This document shows positions 1-8,358 of a DNA stretch of 64,000 nucleotides, piece by piece. This DNA comes from Candidatus Cloacimonas acidaminovorans str. Evry (GTDB taxonomy: Bacteria > Cloacimonadota > Cloacimonadia > Cloacimonadales > Cloacimonadaceae), in assembly GCF_000146065.2 (NCBI RefSeq), contig NC_020449.1:1774654-1838653 (forward strand), given 5' to 3'. Below the pieces are notes generated by a model. It saw nothing but the letters and a program-made list of their open reading frames with translations, did not search any database and was not told the origin of the DNA. The position numbers were made by a program, and so were the translations under genes. Numbering within the stretch: position 1 is the stretch's first letter; each line of letters begins with the position of its first letter.

Positions 1-418
1 TTATATACCTTCTTTAAAATTGCCTTTGGAGAGTTCTCCAGAAGAAATTATAAAACACCTGGCAACTATTGAAGAAAGAGAAAAATTACTGCAACGCTCT
101 TTAGTCGGAGCTCATTTGGATGATTACGAATTTAAGCTTAAGGGTCGTAAAATGCTTACCTATGCTTCTCAAGGGCAAAAACGCATAGCAGTTATTATTC
201 TTAAGCTCATTCAAGCACGCCTAATTGAAAAAGTTACCGGCATAAAACCTATTATGCTTTTTGACGATATTTTTGCCGAGTTGGATACTTTTCATTCTCA
301 ACAAATAAGAAATTGCATCAATAACCGTTATCAGGTTTTTATTGCCAGTCCCAAAGAAGATCTCTGTAATATCTGGCAGGGCTATCAAATTCAGAAGTTG
401 GAAGGAATGGACAAATGA
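1..418 (+). CDS. recF: RecF, DNA replication and repair protein (C-terminal part, 5' end outside window)
   Basis: The reading frame is open from base 2 and ends at 418, so only about the last 138 residues are present. Visible motifs are the SMC/ABC-type signature ASQGQKR and a Walker B block PIMLFDDIFAELD, in the order expected for the C-terminal ATPase half of RecF, preceded by a GAHLDD segment matching the GPHRDD region of the family. RecF loads RecA at single-strand gaps and acts in the cytoplasm. The TTG at 20 is not a believable start because the frame continues upstream. The stop overlaps the next gene by four bases (ATGA), implying co-transcription. recF often lies near dnaA-dnaN and the replication origin, so the origin may be just upstream; that is inference. 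Confidence 0.93.
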   Translation, partial: YIPSLKLPLESSPEEIIKHLATIEEREKLLQRSLVGAHLDDYEFKLKGRKMLTYASQGQKRIAVIILKLIQARLIEKVTGIKPIMLFDDIFAELDTFHSQQIRNCINNRYQVFIASPKEDLCNIWQGYQIQKLEGMDK

Positions 419-1647
419 AATTCAACCGTAATATTATCGGCTGGATGCTCTATGATTTTGCCAATTCTGCCTTTACAACTATAATTGTTACAGTCGTTTA
501 CAGCGTTTATTTTATCAATAATGTAGTCGGCGGACCTGCCGGTTATGGAGAAATGCTTTGGGGAAGAGCAATCGGAATTTCTATGACCCTGGTTGCTATT
601 TCAGCACCTATTTTTGGAGCTGTAGCAGATTATTCCCGTGCCAAAAAACGGATGCTTTTCATTAATTGCTATATAACCGTAATTTTTACGGCTCTGCTTT
701 ATTTTGTTAAGCCAGGTGATGTTTTTATAGGAATGTTGTTTTTCATTATTGCCAATTTCGGTTTCAATAGTGCTAATGTATTTTACGATGCTTTTTTGCC
801 CGAAATTTGCCAGCCGGAAGATATCGGTAAGGTTTCCGGTTTTGGCTGGTCTTTAGGATATGTAGGTGGTTTAGTTTCCCTGCTTGTAGCTTTAGTTTTG
901 GTAAAAATCAATGTGCGTTTGGTTTTTCCTGCTGTGGCATTGCACCTGTTTTTATTTTCCCTGTTCACTTTTTTCTGGTTGAAAGAATTCCGTCGTCCCT
1001 CTCAAAGAAGTAACTATTATCGGATTGCCTGGCAAAGAGTTACTTATTCCCTAAAGAACATTGCCAAGTTACCCCAACTGCTGAAATATATTATCAGCTA
1101 TTTTATTTATAACGACGGCATTACTACAGTGATTGTTTTTGCTTCCATTTATGGAGCGGAAAGGTTTGGGATGACAACTCCGCAGATGATAACCTATTTC
1201 ATTCTGGCACAATTTACTTCCATTTTGGGAGCAGCATTTTTCGGTTGGCTTACGGATAAATGGAATGTAAAAAATTCCTTGAGTATATCCCTTATAATTT
1301 GGATTGGCGTTGTAATCTGGGCATTTTTTTGCAGCAGTGCCAGTGAATATTATTTTGTCGGTCTGGTTGCTGGTTTGGCAATTGGTAGTAGTCAGGCAAA
1401 TAGTAGAACTATGCTTTCTCTTTTAACTCCGAGGGATAGACAGGCAGAATTTTTCGGATTTTATACCTTGACAGGACGCTTATCTTCTATTATTGGTCCA
1501 ATTTTATATGGATGGATAGCACATCAGACAGGGGATATTCGTTATTCCGTTTTGTCCTTGATTTTTTTCTTTGTGATTGGCTGGATTTTATTGCAGAGTG
1601 TGCAGTTACAGGAAGGGATTGAACAAGCGAAAGTAAATGAAGAATGA
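415..1647 (+). CDS. MFS transporter, UMF1/Atg22-like family
   Basis: A 410-residue polytopic membrane protein with about 12 hydrophobic segments. The N-terminus WMLYDFANSAF is the hallmark of the UMF1 (Atg22-like) branch of the major facilitator superfamily. The loop between segments 2 and 3 has the sequence DYSRAKKRM, an MFS motif-A-like charged turn, and a second charged turn DKWNVKN follows the half-way point. In yeast Atg22 exports amino acids from the vacuole; bacterial members have no firmly established substrate. It starts with ATG inside the recF stop codon, so it is translationally coupled to recF. It is followed by a repeat-rich spacer before the PotD-like gene. The inner-membrane location is clear, the substrate is not. 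Confidence 0.85.
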   Translation: MKFNRNIIGWMLYDFANSAFTTIIVTVVYSVYFINNVVGGPAGYGEMLWGRAIGISMTLVAISAPIFGAVADYSRAKKRMLFINCYITVIFTALLYFVKPGDVFIGMLFFIIANFGFNSANVFYDAFLPEICQPEDIGKVSGFGWSLGYVGGLVSLLVALVLVKINVRLVFPAVALHLFLFSLFTFFWLKEFRRPSQRSNYYRIAWQRVTYSLKNIAKLPQLLKYIISYFIYNDGITTVIVFASIYGAERFGMTTPQMITYFILAQFTSILGAAFFGWLTDKWNVKNSLSISLIIWIGVVIWAFFCSSASEYYFVGLVAGLAIGSSQANSRTMLSLLTPRDRQAEFFGFYTLTGRLSSIIGPILYGWIAHQTGDIRYSVLSLIFFFVIGWILLQSVQLQEGIEQAKVNEE

Positions 1648-1812
1648 AGTGGAAGATAAAAAAATAGAACGCAGATAACTGGAGCGACTTGATTAGCAGG
1701 ATTTTACATAATGGTAATTAAAAAACTAAAATCTGTGTTAATCAGCTAAAATCCGTTAAATCCGTGTGCTAATCTTTTATCTGTGTTATCTGTGTAATCT
1801 GTGAGAGAAAAA
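1648..1812. repeat. Dispersed intergenic repeat (ATCTGTG family), copy 1
   Basis: The spacer between the MFS gene and the PotD-like gene is filled by a degenerate repeat. It begins with GAACGCAGATAACTGGA (about 1667) and ends with short direct repeats of the type ATCTGTGTTATCTGTG up to GAGAG at about 1806. The same start and end blocks recur at 6524-6642 and 21288-21412, and partial copies occur at 46700-46738 and inside the element at 54.4 kb. It has no coding potential that looks real. The last copy-derived bases (GTGAGAG) run directly into the ribosome binding site of the next gene. Confidence 0.75.
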
Positions 1813-1824
1813 AAGGAGAGAAAG

Positions 1825-2883
1825 ATGAAAAGAGGAAATATCATAGTCCTAATAATGGTCATAGTTCTGCTGTTTTTTTGCGGTTCCTGCAGTAAAAATA
1901 AGCCGGTTCTGTATATCTTCAACTGGAGTGATTATATTGATCCCGACCTCATCAAGGAATTTGAACAGCAGAATAAATGCACTATCAAATATAGCACTTA
2001 CGATTCCAACGAAAATATGCTCACCAAAATTATGAGTTCCCGCGAAGCATTTGATCTTGTTTTCCCCAGTGGTGATCATGTAACTATTATGTGTGATGCG
2101 GGTTTACTGGAACCGTTGGATTTAACCAAAATTCCAAATTACCGCAATCTGGATAACAATCTTTTGCTGAAAGCCACCAGTTTTGACCCTGGCAATAAAT
2201 ATTCCCTACCCTATTTTTGGGGTTTAACCGGAATTATTTATAATCAGCGTTATGTTCCTGAAAGCGTTGTTAAATCTCAAAGCTGGAATATCTTAGCCGA
2301 TAATTTTTTCACCGGTAAAAACAAAGTTACGATGCTGGATGATGCACGCGAAGTTGTTGGTGCCGCATTAATCTACAATGGCTACGATCTTAATGATACA
2401 AGTGCTGAAGCATTAGCGGCTGCAGAAAAAACGCTTGCCGAATGGGATAAAAATATTACGCAGTTTGATTCTGATAGCTATAAAAACGAAGTTCCCGATG
2501 GAACAACATGGCTGGCTCAGGCATATAACGGAGATGCTTTACAGGTTATGGAAAACAATCCCGATATTAAATTCTTTCTCCCCGTGGAAGGCACCAGCTT
2601 ATGGATGGATAATATCGTTATGCTTAAGTCCTCTAAAAATAAAGAACTTGCCTATAAATTCATTGATTTTCTCCTAAATGCGGAAATCGGTAAACGCAAT
2701 ACGGAATATTGCCGCTATGCCACTCCCAATAAGGCGGCAAACAATTTGTTACCTGATACAATTAAAAATAATGCACTTATCTATCCAAGCGAGGAATATC
2801 TCCAAAAATGCTATATGATTAATGCCCTTGGCGAAAATGTGAAGAAAATAGATAAGCTCTTTGAGGCAATCAAATTAAACTGA
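1825..2883 (+). CDS. potD: Spermidine/putrescine-binding lipoprotein, PotD-like
   Basis: A 352-residue extracellular solute-binding protein of ABC uptake systems. The start at 1825 is chosen because AAGGAG lies at 1813-1818. An upstream GTG at 1801 would read through the ribosome binding site. Residues 1-25 form a lipoprotein signal with lipobox FCGSC, so the mature protein should be anchored to a membrane. The segment [19 protein letters not shown] is typical of PotD/PotF near the mature N-terminus, followed by a [11 protein letters not shown] block. Polyamine binding is inferred from the family. No PotA, PotB or PotC gene is adjacent, so its permease and ATPase partners must lie elsewhere or outside the window. 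Confidence 0.85.
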   Translation: MKRGNIIVLIMVIVLLFFCGSCSKNKPVLYIFNWSDYIDPDLIKEFEQQNKCTIKYSTYDSNENMLTKIMSSREAFDLVFPSGDHVTIMCDAGLLEPLDLTKIPNYRNLDNNLLLKATSFDPGNKYSLPYFWGLTGIIYNQRYVPESVVKSQSWNILADNFFTGKNKVTMLDDAREVVGAALIYNGYDLNDTSAEALAAAEKTLAEWDKNITQFDSDSYKNEVPDGTTWLAQAYNGDALQVMENNPDIKFFLPVEGTSLWMDNIVMLKSSKNKELAYKFIDFLLNAEIGKRNTEYCRYATPNKAANNLLPDTIKNNALIYPSEEYLQKCYMINALGENVKKIDKLFEAIKLN

Positions 2884-2906
2884 TAAAGCGAGAAAAAGAA
2901 AACACA

Positions 2907-4688
2907 ATGCTTGATAACCTGGGAAATTTAACCCGCACTCATTATTGCGGAAATTTGAATACGGAGCACATTGGACAAGAAGTAACCGTTATGGGTTGGG
3001 TGAATAAACGCCGCGACCTGGGTGGTTTAATTTTTATTGACTTGCGTGATGTTAAAGGTATTCTGCAAGTTGTTATCCGTCCCGAAAAACCGGAGATTTT
3101 TGCCAAAGCGGAAAAAGTTCGTAATGAATATGTAATTGCTGTCCGCGGAAAAATTTGTGCACGCACCGAACCCAACATTAATCCCAATCTTCCCACCGGT
3201 AAAATTGAACTGGAAGCGGAGGAATTTTATATTTTAAATGATGCACAACCCCTTCCTGTTCAATTTAGTGAAGTCGCTATGGCGGAAGAGGATTTGCGGC
3301 TTACTTATCGCTATTTGGATTTGCGTCGTCCCAAACTGCAAAAAATAATTATCACCAGGCACCGCATAATGCAAATTATACGGGAATTTCTCAATAATGA
3401 GGGTTTTTATGAAATTGAAACTCCCATCCTGATGAAAAGCACTCCTGAAGGAGCAAGGGATTATCTTGTTCCCAGTAGAATGCAACCGGGAAAATTTTAT
3501 GCCTTACCGCAATCCCCTCAAATGTTTAAACAGCTCTTAATGATTGCCGGCTTGGATAGATACTATCAAATCGCCAGATGCTTCCGAGATGAGGATTTAA
3601 GAGCAGATAGACAGCCCGAATTTACGCAATTGGATATAGAGCTGAGTTTCGTTTCTCAAGCGCAAATCTTTGATCTTATAGAACGCCTTTTTGCCAAACT
3701 TTTTCAGGAGGTCTTGGGATATAATTTAAGCGTTCCTTTTCCTGTTATTCCTTATGCAGAAGCAATGGAGAATTATGGCTGTGATAAACCCGATATTCGT
3801 TTTGAAATGAAGTTATTTGACATTTCTAACATAGTGAAAAATAGTGGTTTTAATGTCTTTTCTGCCGCCCTGAAAAACGGAGGAGTAGTTAAAGCAATCG
3901 CCATTCCTAAAGCAGCTGATTTCAGCAGAAAGCAACAGGATGAACTGGTAGAACTTGCTAAGCACTTGGGAGGTAAAGGAATTGCCTTTGCCAAAGTAAC
4001 GGAAAACGGTTTGGAAGGTGGCATCAGTAAATTCCTTAGCCCTGAAGAAGCAGAGGCAATTATTCAAGCTACCCAAGCTCAAAAAAATGACCTTCTTGCC
4101 TTTGCCGCAGATAATTATGAAATGGTAAGCAAGGTTTTAGCAGGAATTCGTAATTTCTTGGCTCCCCAATTAAATCTCATTCCCGAAAACAGTTTTGCCT
4201 TTTGCTGGATAACGGATTTTCCCCTCTTTACTAAAAATCTGGAAACAGGTAAATGGGAACCAGCTCATCATATGTTTACCTTACCCAAAGAAGAACATAT
4301 TCCCTATCTGGATATTCCCGAAAAAATCGGTGAAATTATTGGACAACTTTATGACCTTGTCTGCAATGGAGTTGAACTTTCCAGCGGCAGTATCAGGTGT
4401 CATCGTTATGACATCCAAAAGAAAATATTTGATATTCTTGGTTTTAGTGAAGAAGAACTGCAGAAGCGTTTCGGGTTCTTTCTGGAAGCACTAAAATATG
4501 GAACTCCACCACACGGAGGAATAGCTCCTGGTTTGGATAGATTAGTTATGATTATGACGGGAGCTGAATCCATCCGAGATGTTATTGCCTTTCCTAAAAC
4601 ATTGAAGGCAACGGATTTAATGAGCCAGGCACCTTCTGAAGTAGATGAACAGCAATGGAAAGACCTGCATCTGCAACCCATAAAATAG
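2907..4688 (+). CDS. aspS: Aspartyl-tRNA synthetase (bacterial type)
   Basis: 593 residues, the usual length of bacterial AspRS. An N-terminal OB-fold anticodon-binding domain covers about residues 1-110 ([11 protein letters not shown]). The class II catalytic core follows, with motif 2 around residues 220-245 ([19 protein letters not shown]) and motif 3 near the C-terminus ([15 protein letters not shown]). The middle of the protein (about 280-420) fits the GAD insertion that separates bacterial AspRS from the archaeal/eukaryal type. It charges tRNA-Asp in the cytoplasm. Whether it is discriminating or also charges tRNA-Asn cannot be settled by eye. The ATG at 2907 follows the previous stop by 23 bases with only a weak purine-rich ribosome binding site, and purN overlaps its 3' end. 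Confidence 0.97.
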   Translation: MLDNLGNLTRTHYCGNLNTEHIGQEVTVMGWVNKRRDLGGLIFIDLRDVKGILQVVIRPEKPEIFAKAEKVRNEYVIAVRGKICARTEPNINPNLPTGKIELEAEEFYILNDAQPLPVQFSEVAMAEEDLRLTYRYLDLRRPKLQKIIITRHRIMQIIREFLNNEGFYEIETPILMKSTPEGARDYLVPSRMQPGKFYALPQSPQMFKQLLMIAGLDRYYQIARCFRDEDLRADRQPEFTQLDIELSFVSQAQIFDLIERLFAKLFQEVLGYNLSVPFPVIPYAEAMENYGCDKPDIRFEMKLFDISNIVKNSGFNVFSAALKNGGVVKAIAIPKAADFSRKQQDELVELAKHLGGKGIAFAKVTENGLEGGISKFLSPEEAEAIIQATQAQKNDLLAFAADNYEMVSKVLAGIRNFLAPQLNLIPENSFAFCWITDFPLFTKNLETGKWEPAHHMFTLPKEEHIPYLDIPEKIGEIIGQLYDLVCNGVELSSGSIRCHRYDIQKKIFDILGFSEEELQKRFGFFLEALKYGTPPHGGIAPGLDRLVMIMTGAESIRDVIAFPKTLKATDLMSQAPSEVDEQQWKDLHLQPIK

Positions 4689-5257
4689 CTGTTTTTTGCA
4701 GCGGATTAAGTCGGGGCTCAAATTTGTGTGCATTGCATAACTATTTTACACAGAATAAGTTACCCATTGAAGTCGCTTTGGTCATTTTCACCCGCAAAGA
4801 TGCACCTGCAGTTCAATTGGCTGAAGAAAAAGGATTGAATTACCACATTATTTCTACCCGCAATATGCAACTTTTTGAACAACAGGCAATAAACCTTTGC
4901 CAACAACATAACATAGAACTGATTGCCTTAGCGGGTTTTTTAAAACAGCTCTCGGAGAATTTTATTGCGGATGTTCAAGTCCCCATTTTAAACATCCATC
5001 CTGCCTTATTGCCCCAATATGGAGGCAAAGGTATGTATGGAATGGCTGTGCATAAAGCGGTTTTTGCTTCCTGTGACAAATTTTCCGGAGTTACTATTCA
5101 TCTTGTTAATTCCCAATATGATAAGGGAAAAATTGTAGCTCAACAAAAAGTGGATATCAGTTCCTGTAAAAGTCCGGAAGAAATTGCCGAAAAAGTGCTG
5201 GAAATTGAACACAAACTTTATGCACCTGCCATCTGTCAATTTTTGTTAAAGTCGTGA
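4655..5257 (+). CDS. purN: Phosphoribosylglycinamide formyltransferase (GAR transformylase)
   Basis: A 200-residue formyl-10-THF-dependent enzyme of purine synthesis, converting GAR to formyl-GAR. The N-terminus [15 protein letters not shown] is the phosphate-binding loop. The catalytic triad of the family is visible as Asn113 and His115 in LNIHPALLP and Asp156 in QYDKGKI. The ATG at 4655 lies 34 bases inside aspS. It gives a nine-residue lead before the conserved start of the fold; no better start exists downstream, so this overlap is accepted. The stop overlaps the start of mtaB by four bases. The aspS-purN-mtaB arrangement looks like one operon. Confidence 0.92.
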   Translation: MERPASATHKIAVFCSGLSRGSNLCALHNYFTQNKLPIEVALVIFTRKDAPAVQLAEEKGLNYHIISTRNMQLFEQQAINLCQQHNIELIALAGFLKQLSENFIADVQVPILNIHPALLPQYGGKGMYGMAVHKAVFASCDKFSGVTIHLVNSQYDKGKIVAQQKVDISSCKSPEEIAEKVLEIEHKLYAPAICQFLLKS

Positions 5258-6522
5258 TTCGCATCGCTATTGCTACCCTTGGTTGCAAAGCCAATCAAGC
5301 CGAGTCCTCCATAATTTTAGACCAGTTCAACGACTTTAAGTTAGTTCCCTGGCAGGAAGAAGCGGATATCTATATCATCAATACCTGCACTGTAACGAAC
5401 CGAACCGACTATAAAAGCCGCTATTTAATCCGTCAGGCATTATCTCAAAAAACGCAAAACCCCTTTGCCAAAATTGTCGTAACTGGCTGCTTTGCTCAAC
5501 GCTATCCGGAAGAAATTGCCAAAATGGGCAATGTTGACTGGATTATAGATAATCAGCAGAAACTGAATATTGCGGATATCCTTGCCGGTGGCAACTACGA
5601 ATTTATGGATATTATGCAGGCAAAGGAATTTGTCTATAAGCCAACTGCTAAAATGTATAACCGCACACGCGCCTTTCAAATTATTCAAGACGGCTGCGAT
5701 TTTAACTGTGCTTATTGTGCAGTCCCTTATGGAAGGGGCAGAAGCAGGTCGGCAACTTTGGAACAAGTTATTCAGCAAGCCAAGTTATTTGTGGAAAACG
5801 GTTATAAGGAAATTGTGCTATCAGGAATTAACTTAGGACTATACAAAGATGGAAATAACGATTTAACCGATGTTTTGCTCCGCTTAAACGAATTGCAGGG
5901 CTTGGAATTGATTCGCCTTAGCTCCGTTGAACCGCAATTGTTTAATGATAAACTAATTAACACTCTTCCCTTAATTCCCAAGCTTTGCTCGCATTATCAT
6001 ATACCGTTGCAATGTGGTGCTGATTCTGGGCTAAAAAGGATGAGACGCCACTATACCTCCACCACAATTAACCAACTAATAGTTAAGATTTGTGAACGCA
6101 TTCCCTATCCGGCAATCGGAATGGATGTAATAACCGGTTTCCCTGGTGAAACGGAAGAAGAACATAACCAGACCTGTGAATTTTTGCGCTCTTTACCCCT
6201 GGCTTATCTACATATTTTCACTTTTTCTAAAAGAAAAGGAACCCCTGCTTTTGATTTTCCTAACCAAATCTCTAAAACCATTAAAAACCGCAGAGCCAAT
6301 GAACTCAGCCAAATTTCCCGCGAACTGACTTCCGCCTATACTAAATCCCTAATGGAAAATAATATCCCGTTACGCGGAATTGTGGAAAAAAACACCGCTG
6401 GCTACTGCGAATTTTTGAGCGATCACTATGTCCGCGTCCGCTTTTCCGGAAACTTCCAACCCGGCGATTTTGTCCAAGTTCCAAGCCAAGAAGCACAAAT
6501 AAAAATGAAAAATGAAGAATGA
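5254..6522 (+). CDS. mtaB: tRNA t6A37 methylthiotransferase MtaB (radical SAM)
   Basis: A 422-residue methylthiotransferase that adds the 2-methylthio group to t6A at position 37 of tRNAs reading ANN codons. The N-terminal cluster-binding domain has Cys11 (TLGCKANQAE), Cys45 (NTCTVTN) and Cys79 (VTGCFAQ). The radical SAM domain has CxxxCxxC at Cys148, Cys152 and Cys155 (CDFNCAYC). A C-terminal TRAM-like region follows. The TLGCKxNxxE signature favours MtaB over MiaB or RimO. Translation starts with GTG at 5254, overlapping the purN stop (GTGA). Confidence 0.93.
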   Translation: MIRIAIATLGCKANQAESSIILDQFNDFKLVPWQEEADIYIINTCTVTNRTDYKSRYLIRQALSQKTQNPFAKIVVTGCFAQRYPEEIAKMGNVDWIIDNQQKLNIADILAGGNYEFMDIMQAKEFVYKPTAKMYNRTRAFQIIQDGCDFNCAYCAVPYGRGRSRSATLEQVIQQAKLFVENGYKEIVLSGINLGLYKDGNNDLTDVLLRLNELQGLELIRLSSVEPQLFNDKLINTLPLIPKLCSHYHIPLQCGADSGLKRMRRHYTSTTINQLIVKICERIPYPAIGMDVITGFPGETEEEHNQTCEFLRSLPLAYLHIFTFSKRKGTPAFDFPNQISKTIKNRRANELSQISRELTSAYTKSLMENNIPLRGIVEKNTAGYCEFLSDHYVRVRFSGNFQPGDFVQVPSQEAQIKMKNEE

Positions 6523-6523
6523 C

Positions 6524-6642
6524 TAAGAGAATTCAGATAACCGGATCGACTGGCTCAGCTGTATTTCAATATAAGAATAATTATAAATAAAAAAATCTGC
6601 GGTATCGGCGAAATCTGCGTGCACTTATTTTTATCTGTGAGA
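6524..6642. repeat. Dispersed intergenic repeat (ATCTGTG family), copy 2
   Basis: This fills the gap between the convergent mtaB and ABC permease genes. The opening AATTCAGATAACCGGA and the closing TTTTTATCTGTGAGAGG match the blocks seen at 1667-1806. The middle has AAATCTGCGG and AAATCTGCGTG. No terminator hairpin other than the repeat itself is visible between these two convergent genes. Confidence 0.7.
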
Positions 6643-6644
6643 GG

Positions 6645-7424
6645 TTATTTTTTTTCTGGTTCCAGATATTCATCAATAGGATGATATTTCCATTTCAGCA
6701 AAATCCTATCCAGCAAAGCCACGATTCCGAACAGCGCTAAACTGACAGCCACGAAAACAATAATCACGGCAAAAATATGAGCTGTCTGATGCACGTTTGT
6801 AGCTCTGGTCATATAAATTCCCAAACCGGAAGTTCCTCCTAACCATTCACCTATCACAGCTCCCATCACGCTATAAGTTGCAGATAGTTTTAGTCCCGTA
6901 AAGAAATTGGGTAAAGCAGAAGGTATTTTTAATAATCTAAATATCTTATAGGGTGTTGCTCCCATTGAAGTTAAAAGGCGAATCTGGTCTATGGACACAC
7001 TCCTGAAACCGTCATAAAGTCCTAAAGCAATCGGAAAAAAGCACATCAGCACTACGGCAAAGATTTTAGCGCTGATGCCATAGCCAAACCAAATTATAAG
7101 TAAAGGCGCTACAGCTATAATAGGAACTGTTTGGGAAATAATCAGATAAGGATAGATAATTTGTTTGATAAGGCGAGATAAATTCATAGCAATAGCCGTT
7201 ATAGAGCCCAGAACAATACTGATTAAAAGTCCGCTGATTGCCTCTATCAAAGTTGGCTTTAAGTGATGCCAAATCAAACCTGGATAGTTAATAAAAACCT
7301 GAATCACCTGTTGCGGCGAAGGAACTACCCAAAAAGCGATAACTCCTTTAGTGCTGATAAATTGCCAGAGCAAAACCAGAACCACAAAAAAAAGCAAAGG
7401 CAAAATTATTTGCCGGCTTTTCAT
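6645..7424 (-). CDS. ABC transporter permease, SsuC/TauC/ThiX type
   Basis: A 259-residue inner-membrane permease with about six membrane segments. The cytoplasmic EAA-type loop is visible as TSMGATPYKIFRLLKIPSA followed by GLKLSATYSVMGAVIGEWLG, typical of the BPD transport family that handles nitrate, sulfonate, taurine or thiamine pyrimidine precursors. The N-terminal WVVPSPQQV also fits that family. The start codon overlaps the murB stop by four bases, so it is coupled to murB. No binding protein or ATPase of this class is adjacent. The substrate cannot be told from the sequence. Confidence 0.8.
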   Translation of the reverse strand: MKSRQIILPLLFFVVLVLLWQFISTKGVIAFWVVPSPQQVIQVFINYPGLIWHHLKPTLIEAISGLLISIVLGSITAIAMNLSRLIKQIIYPYLIISQTVPIIAVAPLLIIWFGYGISAKIFAVVLMCFFPIALGLYDGFRSVSIDQIRLLTSMGATPYKIFRLLKIPSALPNFFTGLKLSATYSVMGAVIGEWLGGTSGLGIYMTRATNVHQTAHIFAVIIVFVAVSLALFGIVALLDRILLKWKYHPIDEYLEPEKK

Positions 7425-8356
7425 ATTTCTCCCAAAATACGAATTTCCGTTTGCAGATGAACACCATAGCGTTCATAAACAACTTTTTGAATATGCTGAA
7501 TAAGCTGAAAAACATCTTTAGCAGTAGCAGAACCAAGATTAACAATAAAACCGCAATGCTTTTCCGAAATAGCTGCATCACCAATCCGAAAGCCCTTCAA
7601 TCCGCATTCCTCAATTAATTTTCCGGTAAAAAAACCTTCCGGTCGTTTAAAAACGCTGCCGGCACTGGGTAAATCCATTGGTTGTTTATCCTGTCGTTTT
7701 TGTTGTAATTCCTGCATTCGCTGGCGGATATTTTCCGGTTTATCTTTTTTCAGAATAAACAGAGAGGAAAGATGAATTAAGCCCAAATCTTGAAAGACGC
7801 TATGCCGATAGGAAAAATTATGTTCTGACGCCTTCAGGTAGAAAACAGGGTTTGGAGAACTGAGCTTTTCTTGGGTAGGCAAAATAGCTCTACTGCTGTA
7901 AAGTACATCTTTGATCTCGTTTCCGTAGGCACCGGCATTCATAAAAACAGCTCCTCCTACAGAGCCCGGAATTCCACTGGCAAATTCCAATCCGCTTAAT
8001 CCATTCTCACAGGCAAAATTACCTAAGTCCTTAAGGGTAACTCCACAGAAAGCAGATAAATAATGCTTACCTAAAGTGATTTTATCAAAACGCTCCGTGC
8101 TGATAACTATGCCCTTTACTCCCTTATCTGAAATGAGCAAATTAGAGCCCTTCCCTAAAATAAAATAAGGAATATTATGCCCAAGGCAAAACTTTAAGAG
8201 AGTAACTAATTGTTTTTGGGTATAAGGAGTGCAAAAAACCTCAGCGGGACCCCCTATGTTAAAACTGCAATGTTCTTTTAAGGGAACTTCTATATGCACA
8301 ATGCCCTCATCAATTAGTTGAGGGTATTCCTTCCGTAACAAAAGAAAAGTATCCAT
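7421..8356 (-). CDS. murB: UDP-N-acetylenolpyruvoylglucosamine reductase
   Basis: About 311 residues. MurB reduces enolpyruvyl-UDP-GlcNAc to UDP-MurNAc with NADPH and FAD, in the cytoplasm. The FAD-binding region shows GKGSNLLISD and SGIPGSVGGAVFMNAGAYG. The catalytic Ser is in SAGSVFKRP (about residue 233) and the C-terminal Glu in QTEIR (about residue 304). The short form lacking the E. coli-type Tyr loop suggests the type II enzyme. The ATG at 8356 begins two bases after the dinG-like stop. A TTG at 8362 overlapping that stop is the alternative start. No clear ribosome binding site is visible, so coupling to the upstream gene is likely. Confidence 0.93.
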   Translation of the reverse strand: MDTFLLLRKEYPQLIDEGIVHIEVPLKEHCSFNIGGPAEVFCTPYTQKQLVTLLKFCLGHNIPYFILGKGSNLLISDKGVKGIVISTERFDKITLGKHYLSAFCGVTLKDLGNFACENGLSGLEFASGIPGSVGGAVFMNAGAYGNEIKDVLYSSRAILPTQEKLSSPNPVFYLKASEHNFSYRHSVFQDLGLIHLSSLFILKKDKPENIRQRMQELQQKRQDKQPMDLPSAGSVFKRPEGFFTGKLIEECGLKGFRIGDAAISEKHCGFIVNLGSATAKDVFQLIQHIQKVVYERYGVHLQTEIRILGEI

Positions 8357-8358
8357 AC

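Noticed and set aside
1-418. TTG at 20 as a true start of a short protein
   Set aside because: The frame is open to the window edge and upstream residues fit RecF, so the gene is simply cut by the window.
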